This document shows, piece after piece, positions 35,572-44,414 of a DNA stretch of 64,000 nt. The notes under the pieces were generated by a model. That model was not told the DNA's origin. It searched no databases and saw nothing but the letters and a program-made list of their open reading frames with translations. The stretch comes from JBEVJC01 sp040510375. Lineage in GTDB: Bacteria; Bacteroidota; Bacteroidia; Chitinophagales; Chitinophagaceae. Position 1 is the first letter of the stretch; the number at the start of each line of letters is the position of its first letter. The stretch covers positions 62,001-126,000 of the forward strand of contig JBEVJC010000017.1 of NCBI GenBank assembly GCA_040510375.1, given 5' to 3'. The translations under genes and the position numbers were made by a program.

Positions 35572-36735
35572 TTAGTTTTTCACAGTAATAATTTTACCTT
35601 CTGTTTTAAAATGGATATGTCCCGTTTTCTCCAGCAATTCGAGTACCCTTGAAAGCGGCAGGTTGCGATCTATTGAACCGTTAAAGTGATAATCAATTTT
35701 TGTATCATACCTCACCTCCGCATCATACCATCTTTCCAACATCCGCATCACCTCCCGGATCGGAGTATTCTTAAATTTGAATTCATTCCTGACCCAACCA
35801 GTGATTGACCCTACCGGCGATTTTTTAATTAAACTCCACTCCTCCCCCTTTATCCGCAATTGCTGTCCGGGTTTTAAAACTTTTACGTCAGCACCGGATA
35901 TTTTTATAGATCCTTCCACCAATGTAGTTCTCAGGTCCGGTTCTCCAGGATAGGCATTGATATTAAAAGCAGTACCCAATGCAGTTATCTCCACTTGATC
36001 AACGGTTACAATAAATGGGCGTGCCATATCCTTTGCAACTTCAAAATAGGTTTCACCTGTTACCGTTACTCTCCTTTCTGTCCCCGAAAACACAGACGGG
36101 TAGCGGATCCCGGATTCACTGTTTAACCAGACATGAGTGCCGTCCGGTAAGACCAACCTGTAAAAACCTTTGCGGGGAATGACCAACTCATGCATCACAG
36201 GTATACCGTCCCCTGAAACATAAACAACCACGCCATCCCGGATACCTACATGTTCGTTTATTACTGTATCATTTATGTTCGCCAATAAAACAGATCTCCC
36301 GTCCTCCAGTTTCAATACAGCCTGCGGGGAGCCGGGCTGCAGATCATTAATTGGATTTTCTGCTATTCGATTAACTCTACCCGGACTGCTACTCCGGAAA
36401 TAGATACCAACTCCCACCAATAAAAGAACAACCACCGCAGCTGCATATCGCCAGATACGTACAACTTTAGCCTTCCTGCCAAATCCTATCCGCTTCTTCG
36501 TTTCCGCCAGCCTGGCCTCCAGGTCAACACCTGCATACCAGGTCAAAAACTCTTCTACACGACGGGCATCGGTCAGCTCCACAAACAAATTCATATTGGA
36601 CTCGTCCAATTCTATCCAGCCGTCCAACTCCTCCTCTTCTTCGATGGTAAGACGTTGATGGATAAACCCGGCAATAAGGTAACCGGTCCTTGATGCCTTT
36701 TGAAGCTGGCTGACGTAGTTCTCAAACGGTTCCAT
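35572..36735 (-). CDS. FecR-family anti-sigma factor
   Basis: 387 residues: a cytoplasmic N-terminal segment with IHQRLTIEEEEELDGWI, a membrane span near residue 95-113 (IWRYAAAVVVLLLVGVGIYF), the FecR domain (LPDGTHVWLNSESGIRYP, GETYFEVAKDMARPFIV, ITALGTAFNINAY) and a C-terminal DUF4974-like domain (NTPIREVMRMLERWYDAEV). It is the second gene of the STN-receptor operon and 98 bp downstream of the sigma factor. Confidence 0.94.
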   Translation of the reverse strand: MEPFENYVSQLQKASRTGYLIAGFIHQRLTIEEEEELDGWIELDESNMNLFVELTDARRVEEFLTWYAGVDLEARLAETKKRIGFGRKAKVVRIWRYAAAVVVLLLVGVGIYFRSSSPGRVNRIAENPINDLQPGSPQAVLKLEDGRSVLLANINDTVINEHVGIRDGVVVYVSGDGIPVMHELVIPRKGFYRLVLPDGTHVWLNSESGIRYPSVFSGTERRVTVTGETYFEVAKDMARPFIVTVDQVEITALGTAFNINAYPGEPDLRTTLVEGSIKISGADVKVLKPGQQLRIKGEEWSLIKKSPVGSITGWVRNEFKFKNTPIREVMRMLERWYDAEVRYDTKIDYHFNGSIDRNLPLSRVLELLEKTGHIHFKTEGKIITVKN

Positions 36736-36833
36736 GTAAATAATATTAAAATGCTTCGGCGTCCCCTGATACTAATAGTTCCCAAATCACCGCAAACGTT
36801 TCAGGTGGGGCAAGATTTTTTTGAAGAAAAAGT

Positions 36834-37406
36834 TTAGCTAAGTGGAATTTTTGTTTTTCTAAGTGCAAGTATTGCCCTGAATCTATGCAGCCGGGCCAGT
36901 TGTGGGGAGATTTCCATCAACTTGCCGATCTCCTGATAAGATTTGCCCTCCAGGTAAAAAAGCGTTAAAACATCCCGGTGCTGTGGCGTAAGTGCTTCCA
37001 GCATCTTGTGGAGTTCCCGGGCAGTCTCCGCTGCGATTATCTGCTGCTCGGCCGGAAGTTCGTACCCATCAGTACCTCCCGTCCCGGGGTTTCGTTTTCT
37101 TTTATCGATCTGTTTAAGGCACTGATATCTTACAGCGGTGTATAAATAGGTCCTGATATATTCAATGTTATGAAGCTCTTTACGACGCTTCCATAAGCTG
37201 ACGAAACAATCCTGCACAATGTCTTCGGCGTCTGCAGTGTTCTTTATAAAGTAATTTGCGAAGTGCGTCAACGCCACAAAATACTCCCTGAACAGATAGT
37301 CAAATGCCTGTTCTTCACCCCTTTCGAAACGGAGCATGAAATGGTTATTGAAAAATTCGTTGGACACTTTTAAAATGGATTGTACTACAAGGTAAATTCT
37401 ATACAT
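36834..37406 (-). CDS. ECF RNA polymerase sigma-70 factor
   Basis: Up to 190 residues; an internal start at 37337 (MLRFERGEEQAFDYLFREYF) is equally likely because family members begin around this point. Region 2: NTADAEDIVQDCFVSLWKRR. Region 4: LTPQHRDVLTLFYLEGKSYQEIGKLMEISPQL. First gene of the sigma-FecR-SusC-SusD-thioredoxin operon. Upstream is an A/T-rich palindrome (ATACATAATAATATGTAT, about 37403-37420) shared with the divergent HTH gene, a possible operator. Confidence 0.92.
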   Translation of the reverse strand: MYRIYLVVQSILKVSNEFFNNHFMLRFERGEEQAFDYLFREYFVALTHFANYFIKNTADAEDIVQDCFVSLWKRRKELHNIEYIRTYLYTAVRYQCLKQIDKRKRNPGTGGTDGYELPAEQQIIAAETARELHKMLEALTPQHRDVLTLFYLEGKSYQEIGKLMEISPQLARLHRFRAILALRKTKIPLS

Positions 37407-37474
37407 AATAATATGTATATTATTTTATACACATTTTAAGGAGTTATTTATAATACTCCTATCATGTTACTTGC

Positions 37475-37759
37475 ATGATGACAAAAAAGAGAAAAAAAGG
37501 AGAGCGTAAAAAAGCGGTTCTTGGCCACTTCAACCATGATGTTTTTCTTGAGCAGTTAAGCAAAAAGATCAGAAGCCAGCGTAAAAGGCAGGGCTTTAAA
37601 TCATCCGAGCTTTTCGCGTACGACATCGAAGTTTCGAGAGTGGGAATGTCGCGGTATGAAACCGGAGCATTTGATGACATTCGTATGCGAACCCTTCTGA
37701 AAATTATTGACGGGCTGGGTATGACCCCGGCGAAATTTTTTTCCGAAGGTTTTGACTGA
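37475..37759 (+). CDS. XRE-type helix-turn-helix regulator
   Basis: 94 residues. A basic N-terminus (KKRKKGERKKAV) leads into the HTH (LSKKIRSQRKRQGFKSSELFAYDIEVSRVGMSRYETG) and the typical end IIDGLGMTPAKFF. The length is normal for a DNA-binding-only XRE protein. It is divergent from the STN-receptor operon and may repress itself or that operon through the shared region. Confidence 0.8.
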   Translation: MMTKKRKKGERKKAVLGHFNHDVFLEQLSKKIRSQRKRQGFKSSELFAYDIEVSRVGMSRYETGAFDDIRMRTLLKIIDGLGMTPAKFFSEGFD

Positions 37760-37835
37760 GGAGGGCGAGAGGCTAATTAAAGTGATTTAATTCGTTGAAG
37801 TTCCTGGAGTTTTATTCCAGGGAATTAAACAGATT

Positions 37836-38023
37836 GAAAGGATCTGTTATTCCCTGGAACGAACACCCGGGATACATACGGATTGAAAGGGATTTGTTAT
37901 TCCTGGAATGTCCCGGGAGATAGAGACTTTGAAAGGAAACTGTTATTCCTCGAATGTCCCGGGAGATGGAGACTTTGAAAGGAATCTGTTATTCCCTGGA
38001 ATGTCACGGGAGATGGAGACTTT
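37836..38023. repeat. 46-49 bp tandem repeat, four units plus a partial fifth
   Basis: Units at 37836-37884 (49 bp), 37885-37930 (46), 37931-37976 (46) and 37977-38023 (47), then GAAAGGG. Each unit carries GAAAGG, TGTTATTCC, TGGAATG or a variant, CCCGGGA or a variant, and GAGACTTT (the first unit ends differently). Unit lengths vary and are not multiples of three, so the array is non-coding. Adjacent units abut with no unique spacers, ruling out CRISPR. Confidence 0.85.
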
Positions 38024-38049
38024 GAAAGGGTTCTGGCGAACAAAACCAA

Positions 38050-38991
38050 TCAGATGCCCTTTCTTCTTTTTTTCCGCCAGTCATTTGGTGGCAATCCTTC
38101 CCGCTTTTTGAACTCGGTTACAAAACCCGCCAACGTGAGATAGCCTACCATCTGGCGAATTTCTTTAAGCGGCTTTTCTGTATTATCCAGTAAATATTTC
38201 GCGCGATCCATTCGCATCTGGATCAGCCGGTCAAAAATATTGACTCCAAAAACAAGTTCATACCCCCTTCTGACAAAATGGGAATTACTTGTAACCTGTT
38301 GCGCAATTCCCTGCAAGGTTATCTTGCTGTCAAGATTGGCTGCCATGTACGCATCGATCTCATATACAGTAGCGATTTGACGGGAAGTAAGGTTGCCGGG
38401 CTCGACAAACGGGGGAACCGTTCCATGTCGGAAAAGAAGTTCTTCCAGACCAATCCTGTAATACCCGGATCGCCACTGCTCATTAAAAGGATTGTGGAGA
38501 ATCTGATAAATTGTTTCCATTAGTACTAATGGAGCAGCCCGGGGAGGCACCCTGTTCAACGGCTCGGGCAGATCCAAAGTAGCAATGAATGCGTTGGCAA
38601 AATATATACTCAGGTAAGAACAACTGCTATTGTTTGGAAACAGACTCTGAAAGCCAGGTTGGTCCGTTATATGATACTGGCCGGGTAACAGCACTGTCTC
38701 TTCCCCATCCGGATGCCGGATCGGAAGCTCACCGGATAAAACTATCTCGAGCCGGAAATTACCGATCAACTCCTTCGTATAAATTTTGTTTTTTTCCGAA
38801 AACTGGTAATGCCGCAAGCATAAACTGAAATTGACCTGCCGATACTGCTGAAGAGTCATCTTAAAGCCTCCCCCCTCCGACTTGTACAGCGTACTGCCGG
38901 GGAGCCTGGTACCACGAAAACGCCTGTTATCAGCCTCCTTCAGCCTGATCGGGTTGCCTGACACTAAATAGATTTCGCTTAATGGTTGCAT
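38050..38991 (-). CDS. AraC-family transcriptional regulator
   Basis: 313 residues from ATG 38991 (MQPLSEIYLV). The N-terminal ~210 residues are a sensory domain with cupin-like strands (ELPIRHPDGEETVLLPGQYHI). The C-terminal AraC DNA-binding domain shows ITLQGIAQQVTSNSHFVRRGYELVFGVN and VGYLTLAGFVTEFKKREGLPPNDW. Effector and targets are unknown. It is convergent with the HTH gene, and the tandem repeat lies just past its 3' end. Confidence 0.88.
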   Translation of the reverse strand: MQPLSEIYLVSGNPIRLKEADNRRFRGTRLPGSTLYKSEGGGFKMTLQQYRQVNFSLCLRHYQFSEKNKIYTKELIGNFRLEIVLSGELPIRHPDGEETVLLPGQYHITDQPGFQSLFPNNSSCSYLSIYFANAFIATLDLPEPLNRVPPRAAPLVLMETIYQILHNPFNEQWRSGYYRIGLEELLFRHGTVPPFVEPGNLTSRQIATVYEIDAYMAANLDSKITLQGIAQQVTSNSHFVRRGYELVFGVNIFDRLIQMRMDRAKYLLDNTEKPLKEIRQMVGYLTLAGFVTEFKKREGLPPNDWRKKRRKGI

Positions 38992-39132
38992 AGTCAGCAA
39001 TGGAATATCCGAAACCGAACAAGAAAAAGGTTTAGCTAAACGCAAATTCTATTTCGGTAAACGTTAGTTGGTTCAAAAAAGGCATTCAGGTTCGCAGGCA
39101 CCCTGGGGGGGTATTCCAGTAATCCAAGAACC

Positions 39133-39423
39133 TTATTTCCCTTTCAACATCTCATCTCTGAATTTTACCATTTGCTGATCAAAGATCAGGGCCAGCTGGC
39201 CATACAACCTATCTACCCGCTCAGGTGGAAGATGCCGGACCTCAATCGGAGAATTCATTATTCTTTTAAAAACCCGTTGGGCCCATATTTCACAAACTAT
39301 GTTCACGTAGCTTTCCAGGTCAGCAGAAACCTTTTGTTCAGATACAGCTATCTCCAGATCCTCCTTGCAGTCAAGAAGAAACTGCAATAAAAGTTTGTAT
39401 TCATACCGTTTTATATCTTCCAT
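39133..39423 (-). CDS. Small helical protein of unknown function
   Basis: 96 residues, almost entirely predicted alpha-helix, charged and soluble (DIKRYEYKLLLQFLLDCKEDLEI, ERVDRLYGQLALIFDQQMV). No family was recognised. It lies alone upstream of nothing obvious, 141 bp before the AraC gene start on the same strand. Codon use looks like neighbouring genes. Confidence 0.6.
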   Translation of the reverse strand: MEDIKRYEYKLLLQFLLDCKEDLEIAVSEQKVSADLESYVNIVCEIWAQRVFKRIMNSPIEVRHLPPERVDRLYGQLALIFDQQMVKFRDEMLKGK

Positions 39424-39620
39424 TGTCCAGGATCTTTAGTCAGATTCCCAGCTCTCCAAATTTAATATTCTATGGATTATTCCCATATTCGCTGCCTGGA
39501 AATCTGATAATTAAAATTAATACCCTGGCAGACTTTGGGGAAAGTGATTTCACGTAAAAAAAATGTTTTTTCCACTTGGAAATGCCGGCCGTTTTTGTTA
39601 TATAAATTAACTAACCGGGT

Positions 39621-39941
39621 ATGGCAATAGCGGGTATGGCACAAAAAGTGTATCAACTATTAAAAAGTTTCATGACACAATCAACAAATCCCGATAATGA
39701 CGATAAGGAGAAATTCAACGAAGAGTATGGCACAGGAGCAAAAGGGAACCCGGTGCCTCCAATACAGTCGGGCGGAGTGACCGATAAACATGATAAAAAT
39801 GCAGGAAGCGGCGCATTTAATGAGGGCAGTGCCCAGGACCCCGATCTGGACCGCGGTGTATCAGATCAAACGCCGGATCCTGAAAATGTCAGTCGCGAAA
39901 AGCAGAATCCGAAAACCCCGCTGAATGATGACCAGGTATAG
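39621..39941 (+). CDS. Small acidic disordered protein
   Basis: 106 residues, or 101 if the ATG at 39636 is used. After a short helix (VYQLLKSFMTQSTN) the sequence is low-complexity, rich in Asp, Asn, Gly and Pro (PDNDDKEKFNEEYGTGAKG, DPDLDRGVSDQTPD), and predicted unstructured. It resembles Bacteroidota stress-associated hydrophilic proteins, but no family name can be given. Confidence 0.6.
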   Translation: MAIAGMAQKVYQLLKSFMTQSTNPDNDDKEKFNEEYGTGAKGNPVPPIQSGGVTDKHDKNAGSGAFNEGSAQDPDLDRGVSDQTPDPENVSREKQNPKTPLNDDQV

Positions 39942-39979
39942 ATTTATGCTGACCAGGTAATAATTATAAAAGCACCCTG

Positions 39980-40378
39980 TTAATGCTGCCAGCAATAATT
40001 CGAACCTGCTTTTGCCGACCGTTTACATTGAGATCCCTTCCTGGTGGTGGCCTGGCATCTGCCGCTGTAGGACTGGTGACTTTTACCTTCGTCCCGCAAT
40101 TCCGCATTGGTTGACGAAGTAGCCGACCCGGGCGTTAAAGTTCCTTGTCCCGTATTTTCCCCGGGGCCTGTTGATCCAGCTTCTGTTCCCTGTTGCCTTG
40201 CAATGGCAGATTCAAGGAAGTTAACCCGCTGTTCGAGTTGAAGCACCCTATCCTGAAGACCCTCCTCATGTAAATCCGATTGACGTTGCCAGCATCCCTG
40301 CAGGAAAACGGAAAATAAAATAACCACAAAAGTTACAGACTGCCCCTTACGGAATGAACCTGGTATGTTGAATTTCAT
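39980..40378 (-). CDS. Lipoprotein with C-terminal Cys/His tail (DUF5763-like)
   Basis: 132 residues. Signal and lipobox FVVILFSVFLQGCW, then a coiled-coil stretch (LQDRVLQLEQRVNFLESAI) and a Gly/Thr-rich linker. The end SGRCQATTRKGSQCKR, then YCWQH, is the conserved zinc-like CxxTTxxGxxC...C..H tail seen in many Bacteroidota surface and phage-related proteins. It is 9 bp downstream of the gene at 40388, hence co-transcribed. Confidence 0.8.
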   Translation of the reverse strand: MKFNIPGSFRKGQSVTFVVILFSVFLQGCWQRQSDLHEEGLQDRVLQLEQRVNFLESAIARQQGTEAGSTGPGENTGQGTLTPGSATSSTNAELRDEGKSHQSYSGRCQATTRKGSQCKRSAKAGSNYCWQH

Positions 40379-40387
40379 ATCGTGATT

Positions 40388-41368
40388 TTAATCAGCTTTT
40401 TTTCGCAGGTATTTATCAAAGATGTATCTGGTCAGCCGGTGCAGGTCCCGGTTTGGATCGATGGGATCCCTCCCTCCATCTGTATAATACTCCAGGCTGT
40501 CGCCCCCTCTCTTCTGATAATAAAACCGGCCGATATGTTTTTCCGCGATCGTATCTGGACTTTTTATCCTCCGCAGATTTTCCAGCCTTCTCTTGTCTAA
40601 CCCCTCAACCAACCCCAACCCGGAAGTTGAATCGCAGGACACTGCCTCGTAGTGGTCGTCGGCCCAATACATACATTCTTTATATGCCTGTGCAGCCAGT
40701 CCAAATGTGCTGTTGTTGATCTTATTCAGGGAAAACCACAAACCCGTTCCCAACAATATTATAACACCCGCCATCAGTCCCCGCCTCTTGTTACCCGGGT
40801 TAACCAACCCATTGGTATTGGCAAAGGTTATGTTGGTATTGCTCACCTCAGTTTCTATTTCCTCATCCGGTATATTGATAACATCCAATTCATTCGTTGT
40901 TTCTATCCCCGCACCCGGACTGTTTACCGGTTCCTGTTTTTCATCATCAGTATAATTAAACCTGGCATCAAACGGCCGGTTGGGATAATCCAGCAACCAT
41001 CCCAGCAACTCTATATTCTTATCTTCTGTTGCGTTAGTTATGCCCTTCAGGTAATTAACCAGCGGCCTGAATTTATCAAGATCATATTTTCCAATCGTCC
41101 TGGAAATATCTATTTCACTATTAATCAGGAAAAATGATTTTAGAATCCCCTGATCCTTTTTATTAAATCCTGAATTATAAACTAACACACATTCATTCCG
41201 CAATTTCCGGGGACTGGGATTTAACAGCCCCTGGGGGAGAAGGCTATTTTCCCTTTTAACCGAGTAATATTTTATGATCGCGTCCAGGTAATCTTTATAC
41301 ATGACCGGAATTTTGGTTGCGGTTGGCTGTGCGTTATTCGACCCGTTTTGTTTGCTCTCCCTACCCAT
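40388..41368 (-). CDS. Single-pass membrane protein of unknown function
   Basis: 326 residues. The N-terminal ~195 residues are cytosolic and mostly helical with an acidic linker (DIPDEEIETEV-like). One membrane span follows (GLMAGVIILLGTGLWFSL, ~200-217). The C-terminal ~105 residues would be periplasmic and include a Cys pair (YKECMYWADDHYEAVSCDS) and a Tyr-rich end. No family was recognised. It is the promoter-proximal gene of a pair with the Cys/His lipoprotein. Confidence 0.7.
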   Translation of the reverse strand: MGRESKQNGSNNAQPTATKIPVMYKDYLDAIIKYYSVKRENSLLPQGLLNPSPRKLRNECVLVYNSGFNKKDQGILKSFFLINSEIDISRTIGKYDLDKFRPLVNYLKGITNATEDKNIELLGWLLDYPNRPFDARFNYTDDEKQEPVNSPGAGIETTNELDVINIPDEEIETEVSNTNITFANTNGLVNPGNKRRGLMAGVIILLGTGLWFSLNKINNSTFGLAAQAYKECMYWADDHYEAVSCDSTSGLGLVEGLDKRRLENLRRIKSPDTIAEKHIGRFYYQKRGGDSLEYYTDGGRDPIDPNRDLHRLTRYIFDKYLRKKAD

Positions 41369-41544
41369 TGATTTTATACTTGATTGTTTTGCAAACTACT
41401 AAGTAATTATCCCCGGAAATTCCCTTCAATATAATAAGGTACCGTTTAACGGAACCAGCAAAGGATTTTGCGGAATTACCGGAATCTTCGGAATCCATTG
41501 TCAATCAACCTCTTGACCCAGTTTATTTTTGATTTGCGGATGAA
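41369..41544. other. Intergenic lead-in before the hairpin cluster
   Basis: No ORF, repeat or promoter consensus is recognised here. Together with the hairpin cluster it forms the unassigned part of a 369-base gap ahead of the micro-gene at 41738. Confidence 0.5.
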
Positions 41545-41707
41545 CCATACCCCGTAGCTACGGTATGGAAAATCCCTAAGGAGTTATGAGTGCGGCCGGC
41601 TAACCGGCCAGGGAAGCAGTGAACCGAACCGCATTCATACTCCTACTTCCCCGCTGGAGCATCAACGCTCCTTCCATCACAGCACTGGCGATATAACAGT
41701 TGCCAGA
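41545..41707 (+). ncRNA. Candidate structured RNA or leader with four hairpins
   Basis: In order: CCATACC/GGTATGG (41545-41568) around a CCGTAGCTAC loop; a long imperfect stem 41579-41595 with 41629-41644 (AGGAGT..TGCGG against CCGCATTCATACTCCT) enclosing GGCCGG-CTAA-CCGGCC (41594-41609); GGAGC-atcaac-GCTCC (41656-41671); and CTGGC...GCCAG (41685-41706). There is no T-tract after any of them. It ends 31 bases before the micro-gene. Orientation and biological reality are unproven; palindromic intergenic repeats are the alternative. Confidence 0.4.
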
Positions 41708-41737
41708 GCTGATTTATAAAATCAAAAATTTAAAAAA

Positions 41738-41914
41738 ATGACTGGGATCATTCTCCTTGTTTGGGCCATGTTATGCCAGAACCCAAACCATATACCGGGC
41801 AAAACAAATTGCCCGTTGAAACATATACCTACAATGAATCAGGGACCCGGCGATACGGGTGATACCCCTCCCAAACCTCCTCCGCCTCCACCTCCAGGTC
41901 CACAAGGCTCGTAG
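41738..41914 (+). CDS. 58-residue proline-rich exported micro-protein
   Basis: An A-rich stretch precedes the ATG. The protein has a hydrophobic N-terminus (MTGIILLVWAMLCQNPNH), a Cys/Lys middle and a tail DTGDTPPKPPPPPPPGPQGS. The Cys after the hydrophobic core is not in a standard lipobox. A strong terminator begins 8 bases after the stop, which supports a real transcribed gene. No family was recognised; a cell-envelope-associated or secreted peptide is plausible. Confidence 0.55.
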   Translation: MTGIILLVWAMLCQNPNHIPGKTNCPLKHIPTMNQGPGDTGDTPPKPPPPPPPGPQGS

Positions 41915-41921
41915 TAACCCG

Positions 41922-41954
41922 ATGTAAGGCAGAATTTCCTGCCTTACATTTTTT
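41922..41954 (+). terminator. Intrinsic terminator of the micro-gene
   Basis: ATGTAAGGCAG (41922-41932) pairs perfectly with CTGCCTTACAT (41939-41949) and is followed by six T. Textbook rho-independent terminator directly after the 58-residue ORF. Confidence 0.85.
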
Positions 41955-42008
41955 AATTAATGTCCAAATCCAAAAAAAAGATGGATTTTCGAAGCCAAAG
42001 CCAAAACA

Positions 42009-43691
42009 TTGAGAGTCCATCCGCTATTGCTGATAGCACTGATTACGTTTGCCTGTGTAAAAAAACAATCTCCGGAACCATCCGGTGATCAAACGCCCAC
42101 ATCACCCGATTTTCAGAAAGGGGAATATTTCTACGACTCTACCAACCAGAAAGATTCCGCCTTTATCTACTTTAATAACGTTACCGAAAACCCGAAAGAC
42201 AGTTTGCTTGCCGCCATGGCATACGCCTATATGGCAATGATCCAACATGCTGCAGGTGATTATTATGGGGTACAGGAAAGTGCCCTTGCCGGTATCAAAC
42301 TTATCCGGGAAGACAACCCTTCACAACTTTACTGCCTCGCTTCACTTTATAATGTTTTGGGCAGGAGCAACGTTGAACTCAGGGATTATGATGCTGCCAT
42401 CAGGTATTTCAACCTTGCCATGGCCTCCCAGCCGGATGAGGGTTATAAAAACGCATACCGTAACAATATTGCCGTGGCGCTCAGGGAAAAGGGTGATTAT
42501 CCCGGGGCATTACGCACGTTACTTTCCATAGAAAAGCAGCGGGGTGAAAGTAAGCTTGACCTGGCCAGAAGGATCACCAATATTTCCAGTTTAAAATGGA
42601 AAGCGGATAAAAATTTTAACCCTGTTGCGGATCTTCATTATGCACTCGATATCCGTATTAAGGCAAAGAACGAAATTGGAATTACGGCCAGCTATAATCA
42701 TCTTTCCGATTTTTATCTTTCGAGGAACAGGGACTCTGCATTGTTTTATGCCAGGAAAATGTATAGCCTTTCCAGCGAAACCAATAACGCGGACGATCAG
42801 ATAGACGCCCTCCGGAAACTGACCTCACTTGCTCCGCTTGCTGAATCCAGGTTTTATTTTGAACGTTACGAAACGCTGAACGATAGTATTCAAACCTCGC
42901 GCAGCGCTGCAAAAAACCAGTTCGCCGTGATCCGGTATGAATCGGAGAAAAGTAAGGCTGAGAACCTCTTGCTGCAGGAAGACAACGCGCAAAAAAAATT
43001 ACAAATCCTTACACAGCGTGTGCTGGTTTTCGGAAGTATCCTGGTAGCCGCTGTGATCATTGCAATTTCATACTGGCATTACCGTAAGAAAAAACGCGAA
43101 GCAGAACAGAAGTTACAGGCCGCTGTACGGGATAACCAGCTGAAAATGTCGCAAAAGATCCACGATACCGTTGCCAATGGCCTCTATCGCGTGATGAGTG
43201 AAATTGAACACCACGAAACAATCGAAAAAAACACACTCCTGGACCGGATCGAAGAGCTGTACGAACGTTCCAGGGATATATCTTATGAAACATTTGATCC
43301 GGAGGGCAATGCAGGCGACCGGATAAACCGGATACTCAAGGTTTTTGCATCGCCGGATACCAAAATTTCAGCCGTTGGCAACCAGAAGAAATTCTGGATT
43401 GATATCCCGCCATCTTATGTCAAAGAGCTGGAACAGGTGCTCCAGGAATTATTGGTAAATATGAAAAAGCATAGCGGAGCACGGAATGTGGTTCTTTCAT
43501 TCTCGCGTTCCGGCGACTGCCTTGAAATCCTGTACAAAGATGATGGAAGAGGATTCCATCACAATTTCGTGAAAGGAAGGGGACTAAGCAGTACGGAAAC
43601 CCGTATTAATCAAATAGGCGGAGAAACTATTTTCGCTGTTGGAAATGCCGGCGGAGCAGAGATTAAAATAATAGTTCCAATAACTACCTGA
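42009..43691 (+). CDS. TPR-containing hybrid-type sensor histidine kinase (HisKA_3)
   Basis: 560 residues from a TTG start that gives the lipoprotein-like N-terminus MRVHPLLLIALITFACVKKQ. Residues ~30-330 form TPR repeats (AAIRYFNLAMASQPDEGYKNAYRN). A membrane span follows near 340-357 (VLVFGSILVAAVIIAISYW). The kinase core has the His box KMSQKIHDTVANGLYRVM and the ATPase LEQVLQELLVNMKKHSGA with DDGRGF and GLSSTETRI. The periplasmic TPR region would be the sensor. It pairs with the response regulator 57 bp downstream. The TTG start has weak support from context, but no ATG in frame gives a signal peptide. Confidence 0.88.
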   Translation: MRVHPLLLIALITFACVKKQSPEPSGDQTPTSPDFQKGEYFYDSTNQKDSAFIYFNNVTENPKDSLLAAMAYAYMAMIQHAAGDYYGVQESALAGIKLIREDNPSQLYCLASLYNVLGRSNVELRDYDAAIRYFNLAMASQPDEGYKNAYRNNIAVALREKGDYPGALRTLLSIEKQRGESKLDLARRITNISSLKWKADKNFNPVADLHYALDIRIKAKNEIGITASYNHLSDFYLSRNRDSALFYARKMYSLSSETNNADDQIDALRKLTSLAPLAESRFYFERYETLNDSIQTSRSAAKNQFAVIRYESEKSKAENLLLQEDNAQKKLQILTQRVLVFGSILVAAVIIAISYWHYRKKKREAEQKLQAAVRDNQLKMSQKIHDTVANGLYRVMSEIEHHETIEKNTLLDRIEELYERSRDISYETFDPEGNAGDRINRILKVFASPDTKISAVGNQKKFWIDIPPSYVKELEQVLQELLVNMKKHSGARNVVLSFSRSGDCLEILYKDDGRGFHHNFVKGRGLSSTETRINQIGGETIFAVGNAGGAEIKIIVPITT

Positions 43692-43760
43692 TGAATAAAA
43701 AACAACCGGCAAAGCAGAAATCAAAATCATTGTTCCAATAACAACCCAATGATTAAAAAA
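43648..43760 (+). repeat. 58-bp tandem duplication of the kinase-end/regulator-start junction
   Basis: 43648-43705 and 43706-43760 are diverged copies. Copy one ends the kinase (AEIKIIVPITT stop) and holds an ATGAATAAAAAA, equal to a regulator start. Copy two, now untranslated for the kinase, still encodes AEIKIIVPITTQ and carries the ATGATTAAAAAA that the regulator uses. A small leader ORF (MNKKQPAKQKSKSLFQ) is created between them. Confidence 0.75.
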
Positions 43761-44414
43761 GTATTGGTAGCTGAAGATCATGAAAGCGTAAATATTTCGG
43801 TCCAGAAAACCCTCGAACAACTTCAGGTTCGGGATATAGACTATGTGTATTATTGTGATGATGCGTTGTACCGGATAGAGAATGAAAAAAACGCGGGACA
43901 GTCATACGATCTGCTGATCTGCGATCTTTCTTTTGAAGATGATCACCGGGTTCAAAAAATTTCAGGGGGAATTGACCTGATTGCCAAAGCACGTAATGTT
44001 CAACCGGACTTAAAAATCCTGGTATTCTCCGCCGAAACAAAACCAGCGGTAATTGATTCCCTTTTTCGCAATCATGAAATTGATGGATTTGTGAGGAAGG
44101 CTAGAAATGATTCCAGGGAATTACAAACAGCATTTGAAAAAATTTCCAGGAACGAACGCCACTATCCCAAACTGGTGGCTGATTTTGCAAAACACCAGAA
44201 CTCGCATAATTTCACTGATTTTGATATAACCATTATTTCGTTGCTCGCCCAGGGCATGCCTCAGAAAAATATCCCGGCATACCTGCAACGACATCAGATC
44301 AAACCATCAGGACTGAGTAGTGTGGAAAAACGTTTTAACCAGATCCGGAATGTTTTTGAGTTTTCGAATAATGAACAGTTAGTTGCCTTTTGTAAGGATA
44401 TGGGTATAATATAA
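43749..44414 (+). CDS. NarL-like response regulator with atypical output domain
   Basis: 221 residues. Receiver: acidic pair in VLVAEDHESV, phospho-acceptor Asp in YDLLICDLSFEDD, and Lys in GFVRKARND. The C-terminal domain (FDITIISLLAQGMPQKNIPAYL, SGLSSVEKRFNQI) is a LuxR-like helix-turn-helix with a long insertion, more divergent than usual. It pairs with the TPR kinase upstream. Confidence 0.85.
   Translation: MIKKVLVAEDHESVNISVQKTLEQLQVRDIDYVYYCDDALYRIENEKNAGQSYDLLICDLSFEDDHRVQKISGGIDLIAKARNVQPDLKILVFSAETKPAVIDSLFRNHEIDGFVRKARNDSRELQTAFEKISRNERHYPKLVADFAKHQNSHNFTDFDITIISLLAQGMPQKNIPAYLQRHQIKPSGLSSVEKRFNQIRNVFEFSNNEQLVAFCKDMGII

Noticed and set aside
37836..38023. CRISPR-like array
   Set aside because: Repeat units abut directly with no unique spacers and no cas genes are in the window.
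37908..38111. 67-residue plus-strand ORF across the tandem repeat
   Set aside because: Repeat units of 46-49 bp shift frame between copies, so the reading is accidental.
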